From Typha latifolia (taxonomy: Eukaryota > Streptophyta > Magnoliopsida > Poales > Typhaceae): a stretch of 64,000 nt of DNA. Shown here in pieces: positions 48,244-58,900 of this stretch. The stretch spans positions 12,462,001-12,526,000 of the forward strand of contig CM034105.1 in NCBI GenBank assembly GCA_019914945.1, in the 5' to 3' direction. Made by a program: the position numbers and the translations under genes. The stretch's first letter is position 1. The number at the start of each line of letters is the position of its first letter. Under the pieces are notes generated by a model. It ran no database searches. It saw only the letters and a program-made list of their open reading frames with translations, and was not told the origin of the DNA.

Positions 48244-49590
48244 ATGGCAATTGGGAGAGACTGGGGCCGAATCCGACGGCTCGGCCGTGGCTCGTCGGCC
48301 ACCGTCTCCCTCGCCGTCGACTCGTCGTCGGGGGAAGTATTCGCCGTGAAATCGTCTGGCCGCACCTGCGCCGGAATGTTGAAACGGGAGCAGAGGATCC
48401 TCTCTGGCCTGAGTTCTCCCTATGTGGTTTCGTATCTCGGCTTCGACGTGGCCGCGGACGGCGGCTGCCATCTTTTCATGGAGTACGCCCCCGGCGGATC
48501 CCTCGCCGACGAGATCAAGAAACAGGGCGGCCGCCTCGAGGAGCGTGCAGTCCGGTGCCGCGCTTACGAGATTTTGCGCGGGCTCTCCTACTTGCATGGT
48601 CGCGGGATCGTGCACTGCGACGTCAAGAGTCAGAACGTGCTGATTGGGTCCGGCGGGCAGGCGAAGATCGCCGACTTCGGATGCTCGAGATTGATGATCG
48701 AAGAAGAAGAAGAAGATGGCAATAGATTTGGTGGTGAATTGAGAGGTACGCCAATGTTCATGGCGCCGGAAGTCGCTCGAGGAGAAGAGCAGGGGATGCC
48801 AGCCGACGTCTGGGCTCTCGGGTGCACCGTCGTTGAGATGGCCACCGGAGAGCTCCCCTGGCCGGCTTTCTCAGACGCCATCTCCGTTCTACACCACATC
48901 GGATTCTCTTCTCAAGTGCCCAAATCGCCAAAATGGATCTCGGAGGAGGGGAAGGATTTCTTATCCAAGTGTTTGACGAGAGACCCCAACGAGAGGTGGA
49001 CTGCAGAGCAACTCCTCCAACACCCCTTTCTCAATTGCCTGCAGCCAAAAACTTGCGCCGATGACTTCTGGGTCTCGCCAAAGAGCACACTCGATCACGA
49101 ATTCTGGAGCTCATTCTCATCCGAGGAAGAGGATCAAGAGGAAGACCTTCCAATTGTCGAATTCCCAATCGAGGATCCACCAACGAGGCTTCGCGATTTA
49201 TCCGGCGACGGCGAATTCGCGGAGCCCAACTGGACTTGGGACGAGAGCTGGGTGACGATCAGAAGCAATGGAGACATCCAAAACCTTGGTGCTTGTACGA
49301 GCAGAGAAGAGGAATTCATGTTTAGCACTAATCACATGTATAGTGAGGATTTCCAGTACAACCCACAAGATTTTAGCTCTGTTAGTGATAGTAATTGTGA
49401 GGGTGGAAGTGAGAAAAAACAATTACTTACATGTAGATTAGAGTTTAACTTCTGTACTATTAGTGATAACAACTCTAATTCGAGAAGTAAAACATTCTAT
49501 TCAACTTGGCTTTTTTACTTTGTGTTGCTAATTAATGATCAAAGTAGAACCATATATGAACATAGATATATTGTTGAATATCTAATCTAA
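48244..49590 (+). CDS. MAPKKK17/18-type MAP kinase kinase kinase, copy 2
   Basis: A single exon encodes 448 residues, by chance the same total as copy 1. Residue numbering of the catalytic motifs is the same: GRGSSATV loop (14-21), Lys36, HCD at 124-126 and DFG at 144-146. One extra Glu codon lies in the Glu run after the DFG segment. From about residue 22 to 330 the two proteins differ at roughly a dozen positions, while the first 20 residues and the tail after about 340 are clearly diverged. The tail keeps WTWDESWVTIR but then differs, ending with a hydrophobic stretch (STWLFYFVLLIN). The likely role is the same as for copy 1: an abscisic-acid or stress-induced MAPKKK. The pattern suggests a tandem duplication homogenised by gene conversion. 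Confidence 0.92.
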   Translation: MAIGRDWGRIRRLGRGSSATVSLAVDSSSGEVFAVKSSGRTCAGMLKREQRILSGLSSPYVVSYLGFDVAADGGCHLFMEYAPGGSLADEIKKQGGRLEERAVRCRAYEILRGLSYLHGRGIVHCDVKSQNVLIGSGGQAKIADFGCSRLMIEEEEEDGNRFGGELRGTPMFMAPEVARGEEQGMPADVWALGCTVVEMATGELPWPAFSDAISVLHHIGFSSQVPKSPKWISEEGKDFLSKCLTRDPNERWTAEQLLQHPFLNCLQPKTCADDFWVSPKSTLDHEFWSSFSSEEEDQEEDLPIVEFPIEDPPTRLRDLSGDGEFAEPNWTWDESWVTIRSNGDIQNLGACTSREEEFMFSTNHMYSEDFQYNPQDFSSVSDSNCEGGSEKKQLLTCRLEFNFCTISDNNSNSRSKTFYSTWLFYFVLLINDQSRTIYEHRYIVEYLI

Positions 49591-50120
49591 AGTTTAGTCC
49601 CACAAGTTTAAAAAGGCTTGAGAAAAGTGAAAGCATTTATATACTTTTCTTTTGCCACTCATTTAATTGCTTAAGTTTAAGGTTGAGTTCGATTTTAAGA
49701 TTTGTATGCCTTCCCAATAATTGGTATCAAAGTTGGTGGGGTCCTTTTTATGATTGTTGATCTCTCTTGTTAGGTGGCAGGTGAGTATTAGTTTGGTAAG
49801 CTAAGCTCTAACTGCAAGTATCCCACTAACTAACTTAGTACTTATGAGCTAAGAAGCAAGAATTATAGCACTTTATATATATATAATATATATTTAATAT
49901 GGAATATGGAAAATTTTCAGGTTGGTATGAATGTGAAAGCCCAACAAACGCATGCTTAAAACGTGGACCATGCATTGCGTTTTTATTTGTGCTTTATAAC
50001 AGTATAAAGTTGTTTACTTCTTTATTTTTTAGTTTAATTACACTTACTCATGAACTATGACCTAAAAGAATTAGTTTTAAATTTCTATGTTAAATAGTTA
50101 AATTGCCCTTTTTTTATTTT
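49591..50120. other. AT-rich intergenic DNA downstream of kinase 2
   Basis: No gene seen. Sequence near 50037-50090 (AATTACACTT, GAACTATGAC) resembles the arm of the fold-back family at 51417-51742. Confidence 0.45.
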
Positions 50121-50129
50121 CTAAGAGTC

Positions 50130-50450
50130 GTTCTCATATTACGCGGTAGTTCAGGTTACAAAAAGCTCCGTTAGAGTTCGAGACCAAATAGAAGATCAAA
50201 ATGAAACCTCATATCTCCGGTAAAATTATAACCCACGGTTGTATCATGATTTGCTAGCCAATCAGTAGCATGATTAATTTATCTAAAAATATGTTGAACT
50301 TCATAATTTTAATAATTACAAGTGAGAAATTTGATGTCTTCGACGATAGCCCTAACTAGCCGGACGAGCTTAGCTGCATCATCGTTCAGATAGTTGGCCA
50401 CGGTAAGCGAGCCTGACTCAATGATAATATTTAACAATAACGCTTTTTAC
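50130..50450 (-). pseudogene. relic of a retroelement RNase H domain
   Basis: On the minus strand the frame from about 50450 reads IIIESGSLTVANYLNDDAAK, then RAIVEDIKFLTCNY, EVQHIF and NHATDWLANHDT. This is the typical C-terminal layout of the plant RNase H-like domain (RVT_3) found at the end of LINE polyproteins. In-frame stops occur after NY and before NHATDW, so it is dead. No reverse transcriptase part was recognised upstream. Confidence 0.65.
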
Positions 50451-51348
50451 CGCTCATTACGCGGTAACTTAGCCTCTTAGGATATAAAATTTGGTTAAAT
50501 TTATTAGGAGTTAATTAATAAATTAATCATGAAAAGTCACACACCCTGTGTGCTTTTACCAACCAATAATTCAAGGCCGACAAAAATAGTTTAAACTACT
50601 CATATCATATGCAACCTCGTGAGTTTAGTTTATCATTGCAGTAACTTTTCTCCAAGCTTTATCCAGAAATATCAACTTCAAGCCAGCATAAATACAGCTT
50701 GATTATTATTAGATGAGTTACACAAGTCATATTCATATTTATAAACAATATATTTAGATTATTAACAGACTTATCCGAATTACAATCGAGTTTATTCGTG
50801 ATATAAACAATATATTTAAACTATAATCAAGTTATCGTGTTATAATGAGGTTATTAGATTATAAACGGGTGAGTAAATATCTATTTGATAATTGGATTAG
50901 GCTGACCTATTTATAACTCAAGTCTAATTATATTAAATCTAAATTGATTTAAAACCTTTATAAAAATTGTTACTCTTATATAGAAGTGTAGAAAAATATA
51001 ATATGAACATGATCACATGATAAATATAGTCAAACTTAGTTTATGAGCTATAATTAATTAAAAAAAATAGATAATTTTACTTAGATCTCTGAACTATCAC
51101 TTTTTGATTACCCACCTATACCTCATAAACTAAGAAAAATATTCATATTTACCACATTGAACTAAAAAAAAATATAATTATATGGAACTCTAAATCAAAT
51201 TTTTTTTAGTTAGGGGCCTAAAAAACAAAGTAGATGAAAGAAGTAGAAACTATTCACTAATGTAACATATTCTCCAATAATTATTTCAAGATTCAAGAAA
51301 TAATGGCTGGCAAGTTGCAATTGACTCAATACTCTTTCTTTTCCATAT

Positions 51349-51440
51349 AGTAGTTTATTGGTTAGTATTAGAGATAATTACACTTAAACTCCAGAGTAGT
51401 TTATTGGTTAGTATTCGAGATAATTACACTTAAACTCTTG
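51349..51440. repeat. 46-bp tandem duplication
   Basis: The units 51349-51394 and 51395-51440 both read AGTAGTTTATTGGTTAGTAT, then A/CGAGATAATTACACTT and AAACTC. The second unit runs into the fold-back element at 51417-51742, so the duplication copied part of its end. Confidence 0.85.
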
Positions 51441-51742
51441 AACTATCGTCATTTTTCACGCAGACTCTGTAAACCATTGAAAATATCTTACACTCTTAAC
51501 GCCATAGACGAAAAGGTTAAAAAGACTAAGATACCCCCATAAAAAATAAGTGTATTTTAGTAAACTAAAATGTATTTCTTTTTTTTTTCTAAAACATAAG
51601 AGTAAACCTGTCATATAATTTATAGATGGAGAAAATACTGAAAACCTAATATAAAAAAGGGTGTTTGAGATATTTTCAATAATTCAGGAGTCTATGTGTC
51701 ATAAAAAAGTGATAGTTTAAAGCAGCTAAGTGTAATTAACTC
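51417..51742. mobile_element. MITE-like fold-back element with arms of about 75-80 bp
   Basis: The left arm begins GATAATTACACTTAAACTC and the complement of the right arm GTTAATTACACTTAGCTGC. Both continue through AACTATC, a GACTC segment and ATTGAAAATATCT. The inner sequence is AT-rich and non-coding. Related arms occur near 50037, 51077 and 52205-52485. No target duplication was identified. Confidence 0.65.
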
Positions 51743-52204
51743 TTAGTTTTATTTATTTTTAAGATTTAAGCATAATTCATTATTGGGCCAGGCCTTCCAT
51801 CAAGTTCTATTGGGTTGAGATTGCAAGCTGGGTTTGAATGGTTTTTTTTTTCCAGCCAAGTTTAAAGAAAGACTTCTTTTTAAAATGACAGATATGCCCT
51901 TTCTTTGAAGGGTTGATTTCTGTTAGTTTTAAATTTTGTGATGCTTTGACACCAGTATAAATGGAAACATTAAATTACCATCTAATCCATAACTTTTTTC
52001 TCTTTCTTAGAGAGTAAATAATCATTAAAATTACTCACTGATATTTTTTATAAAAAAATATGAAAATAAATAAGCAACTAAAGAGAATAGGCACTTCCTG
52101 GCAGGTCAAAAATATTAAACTTTGAATTAATTAGATTTAATTCGAGTCCATTTTGAGCTTGAGAGTATTTTTAGCTGTTCGACTAGCATATTCAAATTTA
52201 TTGT

Positions 52205-52485
52205 TTTATAACACAGATCTCTGAACTATTAAAAATATCTTAAATATCTATTTCGTTAGATTTTCGTTATCTTTTCTATCTATAAATTGTCACGCGTAAG
52301 TCATGTGAGTAGTTGTATAATATATATACCTCTATATTTTTAGAAAAAATTCTCAACGGGTATTTTTGGTTTTTTTAGCTTGATGAAGTATTTTTAATAG
52401 TTTAAGTGGTGTATGTGTCAAAAAAAAAATTAGGAGAGATATATGAAAAGGAATGATAGTTTAAGGATCAAAGTGTAATTATCCA
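52205..52485. mobile_element. second fold-back element of the same family
   Basis: The left arm CTGAACTATTAAAAATATCT pairs with the right arm near 52388-52406, whose complement reads TTAAACTATTAAAAATACTT. The outer right end has the AAGTGTAATTATC signature seen at 51417-51742. It lies a few hundred bases before the SAC9 start. Confidence 0.5.
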
Positions 52486-52559
52486 AAAAAAATTGAGATG
52501 ATTTAAAAAAGGGCAAGGAAAACAAGGGTAGAATTGTCATTTTGGTTTATCCGAAACAT

Positions 52560-52905
52560 TACAATAAAATAGGAAAAAAGAGTGTCCAAATTCCAACACG
52601 CACGTCTCTCTCCTTACCGTTCAAAGTCACGTTCCCAGCACGTGATTCGCAGTCCGCCGTATAATAGTCTCCTCCTCGTCTTCCTTCCTTCGGAGCCCGA
52701 TCTCTCATCTTGGGCCCCTTTCTTCTTCCAAATCCGATCGAAACCAGAGATCTGGAAGGGTTACTCTTCGATTGGAGCGTCTCGGCGCATTGGCAGATGT
52801 TGGGATCTCGCAAATTTCGCCCTTTGCGGATCCAATTGGTGTAATTTAAGCCAGAAGTTGCGATCCTTGGACTTCTTGGGGGTTTAAATTCAGATTTTGA
52901 CGTCA
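52560..52905 (+). promoter_or_regulatory. presumed SAC9 leader and promoter-proximal region
   Basis: Sequence becomes clearly more GC-rich at 52595 and stays so to the ATG at 52906, as expected of a 5' untranslated region. No clear TATA box was picked. The short frames here on both strands have no domain. Confidence 0.4.
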
Positions 52906-55900
52906 ATGAATTCACCTGGTAACTCCTCGGATCAAAAACTTGTAGCTGAAATCTTTCATGTTGCGTTGCGTGCCATATTTTTAGTTGTATTAACTTTTCT
53001 TGGAAAGTTGAGATCTTTCAATGTTCTAGTGTTGGCTGATCTGTGTAGAATTAGGGGGTAGGCTTTTTTTTTTTAAAAAAAAATATATAATTTTTATCTT
53101 AGCAACGAGTGGTAGGAGTAATTCATGACATATCTTGGATTCTTGTTGCTTTATCTGGAGAGATTGCGTAATTTATCAAGAATTTGTACGTATTAGACGC
53201 CAGTCTGAAAAAAGAAACGATTTTTCGTGTGATTCCATTTATTTTTTGGTTTTAGAGGTCTCTTAGAGCCTCGCCATACTCTATATGCGCACAAGTAATG
53301 CCCTTGTCCCTAACATTGCCTTAGGAATTTTGGTCAAGAAACATGTGATCCCCTAGTTATTAATTTGGTCGTCTAGTTACCTAATATCTAGGTGCTTTTG
53401 ATGTTTTCTGCCTTTGAAAGAACGAGAGATTGGATATGGACTAAAATCTCATTTAAGTTCTTCAGAAAGGTTGTATATTCTTTCAAAGGCCTCAGAATAT
53501 TTTGAGGGGGTTTAGAAATGGTGGGTTTTGTACTGTTCGTAAAGGCCATATTGTGGCTCATGTTAGTCATTGAACTCAAGGCAATAAAAATAGGTTTGGG
53601 TTGCTTCACTTTCACTCTTAAAGAACAGGACCGAATGAATCTCAATAAGATGCTCTAGTAGGAAGACAAGTTATTTTCCTCAAGCAAAGGAAGACAATAA
53701 TATGTGTCTACTGCTAACTATGCATTTGACATTACAAGGATTACTTCGATAAGAAAACTTAATCAGGCCTACATAACACTTTCATACCAGAGATGATCTT
53801 ATTAGGCTATCGTTATTTCCATGAATACATGAAGCTTATTCCTACCCACCGTAATGATGAGTAACTTGCCTAACTTCTTTGGCGCATTAATTTTTTTAAT
53901 TATTTATTATATGATCCTACAGGGATTGTTGAAATTTTTCACTAGTTAGGCCATTTGGGAAGGTTGAGACATACTTTAAGTGGCTCATCTAGTCTTTGAG
54001 TGACATTACTTTGACAGTTCTGTTACTTTCATATTGTGCTTGAGCTTTCACAGCCGACTTGACAGTCTACTTTTATTGGAGATAACTAAATCATGTGTGT
54101 ATCTTATAATATCATGGAGTTGAAAGGTTCTTTAGAGGGAAGAACTATGCATGTGTCTGATAGTGTATTAGGAGTTACTGCCAATCTTGTTTAGCATATG
54201 TTTTTGCAATCCAGAGCTGTGGTAATACTTCTGCATAGATGTGATGCTGAAATTGTTGAGAGGGTATGTTCACCAAGATTCTATACAAGGTTATAGTTCT
54301 ATATATGTACATATATAAATGTTCATTTGCAATATATAAATATGGACACCTATGTGCAGTCATATATATATATATATAATTATGATTTACTGAGATGGAA
54401 AAATATGTCGAGGTAGTTTTATGTAAAACTCAAAAATGGTATCTTATTGTTCATATGCCTACCTTAGTCCAGGAAACTTATTTTATTTTATTTTATATAT
54501 AAGACTTCTCTTTTAGAGGTTCTTTTCTAAATTTTCAACATATGCGGTAATAATTAGGCAGGTGGATTCTTGATTTCTTTCAGGTGGTTCTTCAAGGGAC
54601 ACATCTGTTGTTGTTGTTGTGCTCGAAACTGGTGAAGTATATATCGTAACTAGCTTGTCCACAAGGAGTGACACCCAGGTAGTTTACATTGATCCAACAA
54701 CTGGTTTGTTATGTTATCTTGGGAAGCGCGGGCAGGATCTTTTTGATTCTGAGGAAGAAGCGTTAAACTACATAACCAACGGGTCAAGGTTCCTGTGCAA
54801 GAGTACAACATATGCCAGGGCACTATTAGGTTATTCAGTATTGGGGAGTTTTGGACTACTTCTTGTTGCAACAGGGCTGACTATCAGCGTACCAAATCTT
54901 CCTGGTGGTGGGTGTATATGTACAGTCACAGAAAGCCAGTGGATTAAGGTTCAGCTTCAAAATCCTCAACCCCGAGGTAAAGGGGAAATAAAGAATGTCC
55001 ACGAATTGGCCGAACTTGACATTGATGGAAAGCACTACTTTTGTGTAACGAGAGATATCACTAGACCGTTCCCAAGCCCTATGACTTTACAGCATCCAGA
55101 TGATGAGTTTGTATGGAATGGATGGTTTTCAAAACCTTTCAAAGACATCGGGCTTCCAGAACACTGTGTCATTCTTTTGCAGGTATGTTACCCACTGCTC
55201 CATTGCAAGTGCTTGACAAGCACGCGTAAAGCTTACATAGACACAAAGTACTTTTTTTTCTAGACATAAGCATTAAGATAAGCTAGATTAATCTAAAATC
55301 TTATATTTGGTTCCCAACTTTAAGTATAAACAGAAAACTTTTGAAGTGGAATAGCAATGAACTGCTTGGACTGATCACAAGTGAAAGAATAGGTCAAACT
55401 TCAATCTAGGTAGATTAGCATCCTACAGACCACTTTTCTGCAGTATTAGTTGGCTTAAGCCATATCTAGTTCTCAAATGGAATCTATGCTACATAAATCA
55501 GAGATCTAGGTTTTCGCCCTAAATTGTTTATAAATATGTTGGTTTCTATGGGCTTCTTCAATTTCAACATCAATTAGGGATGTGTAGGAGAATAGAAGAG
55601 AGAGGAGAGGAATTTAGTGGGGAAAAGGAATCAAAGGAGAAAGGAGCCATACTGACGGGATTGGGAAAAAAATTCTCATGCACAGTAATTCTGAATTCTT
55701 GGTTATTACGTGACCTCTTTAAGCCCAACTTGGATTCTCATTTAGGAATAATATAAGAATCATAACTGAGAATCTGTATGCCTCAATTACGTAGTGAATC
55801 AAGTGATTTGAATACGTAATATGGTTTCCTTCTAAGAGTGACCTTTTCATTTCTTGTTTGCTTCATGTAGGACCTCCAAAGTGTTGGGTGTTTTTCTATC

Positions 55901-58900
55901 CTATGAACTTGATCATAGTATCCCTCTATTTGGAGAAGCTTTTGAATTCTTTTCGTGCAACTGGTTGATGTGTTGTTGTTAACCCACTGCTAGCTTTTCT
56001 TATGGAGCAGAGACCAATCCTTAATTATCAAAATAACACCTAATAATATCTTCTGGCTTAAGAGTAAGTCTGATGGCACAGCAAAGAAAATAATATGGCA
56101 GAAAAAAGGAATAAGAAGACAAATGCCACCATGCAAAGAATTGGTTTGGTGCGCCTAAAACTAGGTTTAATTGAAAAACAAACTTAGATTAATTAGCTAA
56201 GAAAGACTGACATGCAATGATGCAAACAACTTGCATTTCACCCTTCTACAAACTCATGTCATGGAATAGGTGGGTTTTTTGGTAGTGGTTAATCGAAGAA
56301 AAAAAATGATTTCTCACATATGAAACCTTGAGAAAATCAGTTACTTTGACTGCTAAACAAGGTTTCGGATATCGGGATCGGGATCGGTATCGGCTGTATC
56401 AACCGCTCGTATCGGATCAGACTATTTTTTAATTATGTAAAATTTTAAATATTACTTAAAAATACAAATTTTTTTTAAATTTAGAAAAAATGATAAGAAA
56501 ATAAAAATTACTCACATATGAAGCCTAAAAATTAAAAAATGTATTAACTTAAAATTTAAAATTTTAATGAATACTGAGCTTGCTATTGTAAATTTCTGTG
56601 GTCTGCATCATCATAATCACTATAAGTTTGTAAATAATGATGCTTACAATTTTGTGCTCCAAAAAGTGATACCATCATTCTAGTCATATTGTATGAATTT
56701 TATTGTGTGACTTGTGTCTAAGGATGATAATAATAATCACCATATGGATTTTGCGTCTGAGGATATTGGGATAATGTATCAGCTTTTGCTCTCATTGTGG
56801 TCTCCTCCAGTATCTTATCTATATATGGGTTATCTCTATCATATAATAATCTATCATCTACTTTTCTGTTCATGAAGTCAAGGGGTCTTCTTCGTTAAAA
56901 ACATAATTTAAATCAATCAACTGTTCACTTTCTGTCTTCTTAAATTTCTCTCCCTCAATCTCATATTTTAATGACATAAATATAACCTTTTCAATCTTTC
57001 CATTATCAATCAGTTGCGTGTTTTGGTATGAATTAAAGAGAAAGTAGTCTAATTTCTTTTCCATTGTGATGAAGACACAGTTTAACTTAAAATCTTCTTT
57101 GCTATTGGTGTCAAATTTGATGTCTTATCCCATCCATAAATAGACCATCAATCAATGAGAATTTGGCTGCGCAACTTTAGCAGTAATGAATTGCCCAGTT
57201 CTCAATCAATATTTCTTAATCTGAACTTAGAAAAATATTATTACAGACATTTAATAAGAAACTGATTATATTAAAAATTAAAATAAATAATAACAAAATT
57301 ATTTAATTAAATCATAACTTCTATATTGCAAATGATTTGTTTATGAATGTCGGGTTCAAGCCTGCTGATTAACTTCCTAACTCCCAATAAGACTTCAGCA
57401 TCATAATTGATATTTGTATATAATTAAAATCTTATATTAAGAAAATACCCTGTGACAATTTAAAATTTAAAATTTGTAAGCATTCAAATTTTAAATATTC
57501 ATAAATAAAAGTAAATTAGTATCTTAAAAGCACATTTACTAACAACGTGTGTATCTCTATGTAGTTGTCTGTTCCATTTAGAGTCATTCATTTTTCACCA
57601 CTTCCTATAATTTTTGCCGATATTTTTTTATGATTAATTCTTTTTGCTGTCTATTGCCTCATAAGAAATTCATCTTAGAATTGTCATCACTATCTATAAG
57701 TCGTAATACATTGACAAGATGCTCAAATATTACTGTGACAATTATAATATCATTCCAAAATTTATTTCCAAGAGCCATGTTCTTCAAAGTTTCATCTAAA
57801 ATTTTATCTTTATGTTTCATATTCTTAATTTTTGTAGATCACTTCTGTGATGTAAACATCTATGTAATATTATTCTTGTAGCGCATGATGCCCTCTAATG
57901 TTAAAAAATAGGTGACAAAACTAGTAAGGCCGGGTCTGATAATTTTCTTTCTACCAGTCATCTGTCTAAGTAAATTAAGAACCCAACTATGGTTGTATAT
58001 AAAATTTGTTAACCTCTGACCTTCATATATGACTATGTCAATTCAAGCTCTTTTATAATATTTTCTAACATGATATCAATATAATATGCTGCATATGACG
58101 TTCAATGTAAATGGGGTCTCTTTATCATAAGTAAATTTTTAGTAGCTTTATAATTGAGCCTATTATCAGTAACCACTTGGACTATTATTTTTTCACCTAT
58201 GTTTTGTACGAACTCATCCATCAATTAACAAATATAATTTGTACTTTTAAAATGAGCAGTAGCATCCACAGACTTCAGAATTATTGATCCCTATGCCTAG
58301 ACATGATCATCGGGCGGGCGGGCCGGGCCGGGTTCGGGTTCGGGCCGGGCTAGAATAGTCTAGCCCATTACCGCCCACCGGCCCGTGAGAGATCGGGCTA
58401 GCCGGTCGGGCCGGGCTGGCCCGACCAACCAATCACTCGGCCCAACCCATATTTTAGCTATTTTTAGAATTTTTTTAATTATTAACTTATTTTTTTAAAA
58501 AATATTTATATTCCTCCATTTAAAAAATAATTAAAATAAATTAAAAAATTTTAAAGGTGTGCTTGAAATAATGCAAAACGGTACAATACTAAAATTGTTT
58601 ACTGTAGCAACGGTAAATTACTGTAGTAGACGGGCAAAGTATTGTAGCAGACGGGCGGGCTACCGTAGCAGAATGGGTGGGCCTAGTTGCGGGCCAAACG
58701 GACGGGCTTTCGGGCCGAGTCGGGCGGGCAAAGGGCTGGCCCGTACCGCCCATGGATAGTTCGGGCTCGGGCCGGGCACGGGCAGGCTGGGCCCTTTGAT
58801 CATGTCTACCTATGCCTGAGTAAACGAAGAAATTAATTATATTTTTACTATTTTGTGTACACCACCTGTCACACTTTAGTGTACAACTAAATTCATCCTA

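Noticed and set aside
54650..54871. Minus-strand frame over SAC9 exon 2
   Set aside because: Opposite strand of a well-supported exon, with no domain.
58559..58759. Arg/Gly-rich frame inside the 511-bp element
   Set aside because: Lies wholly within a non-autonomous transposon and reflects its GC-rich arm.
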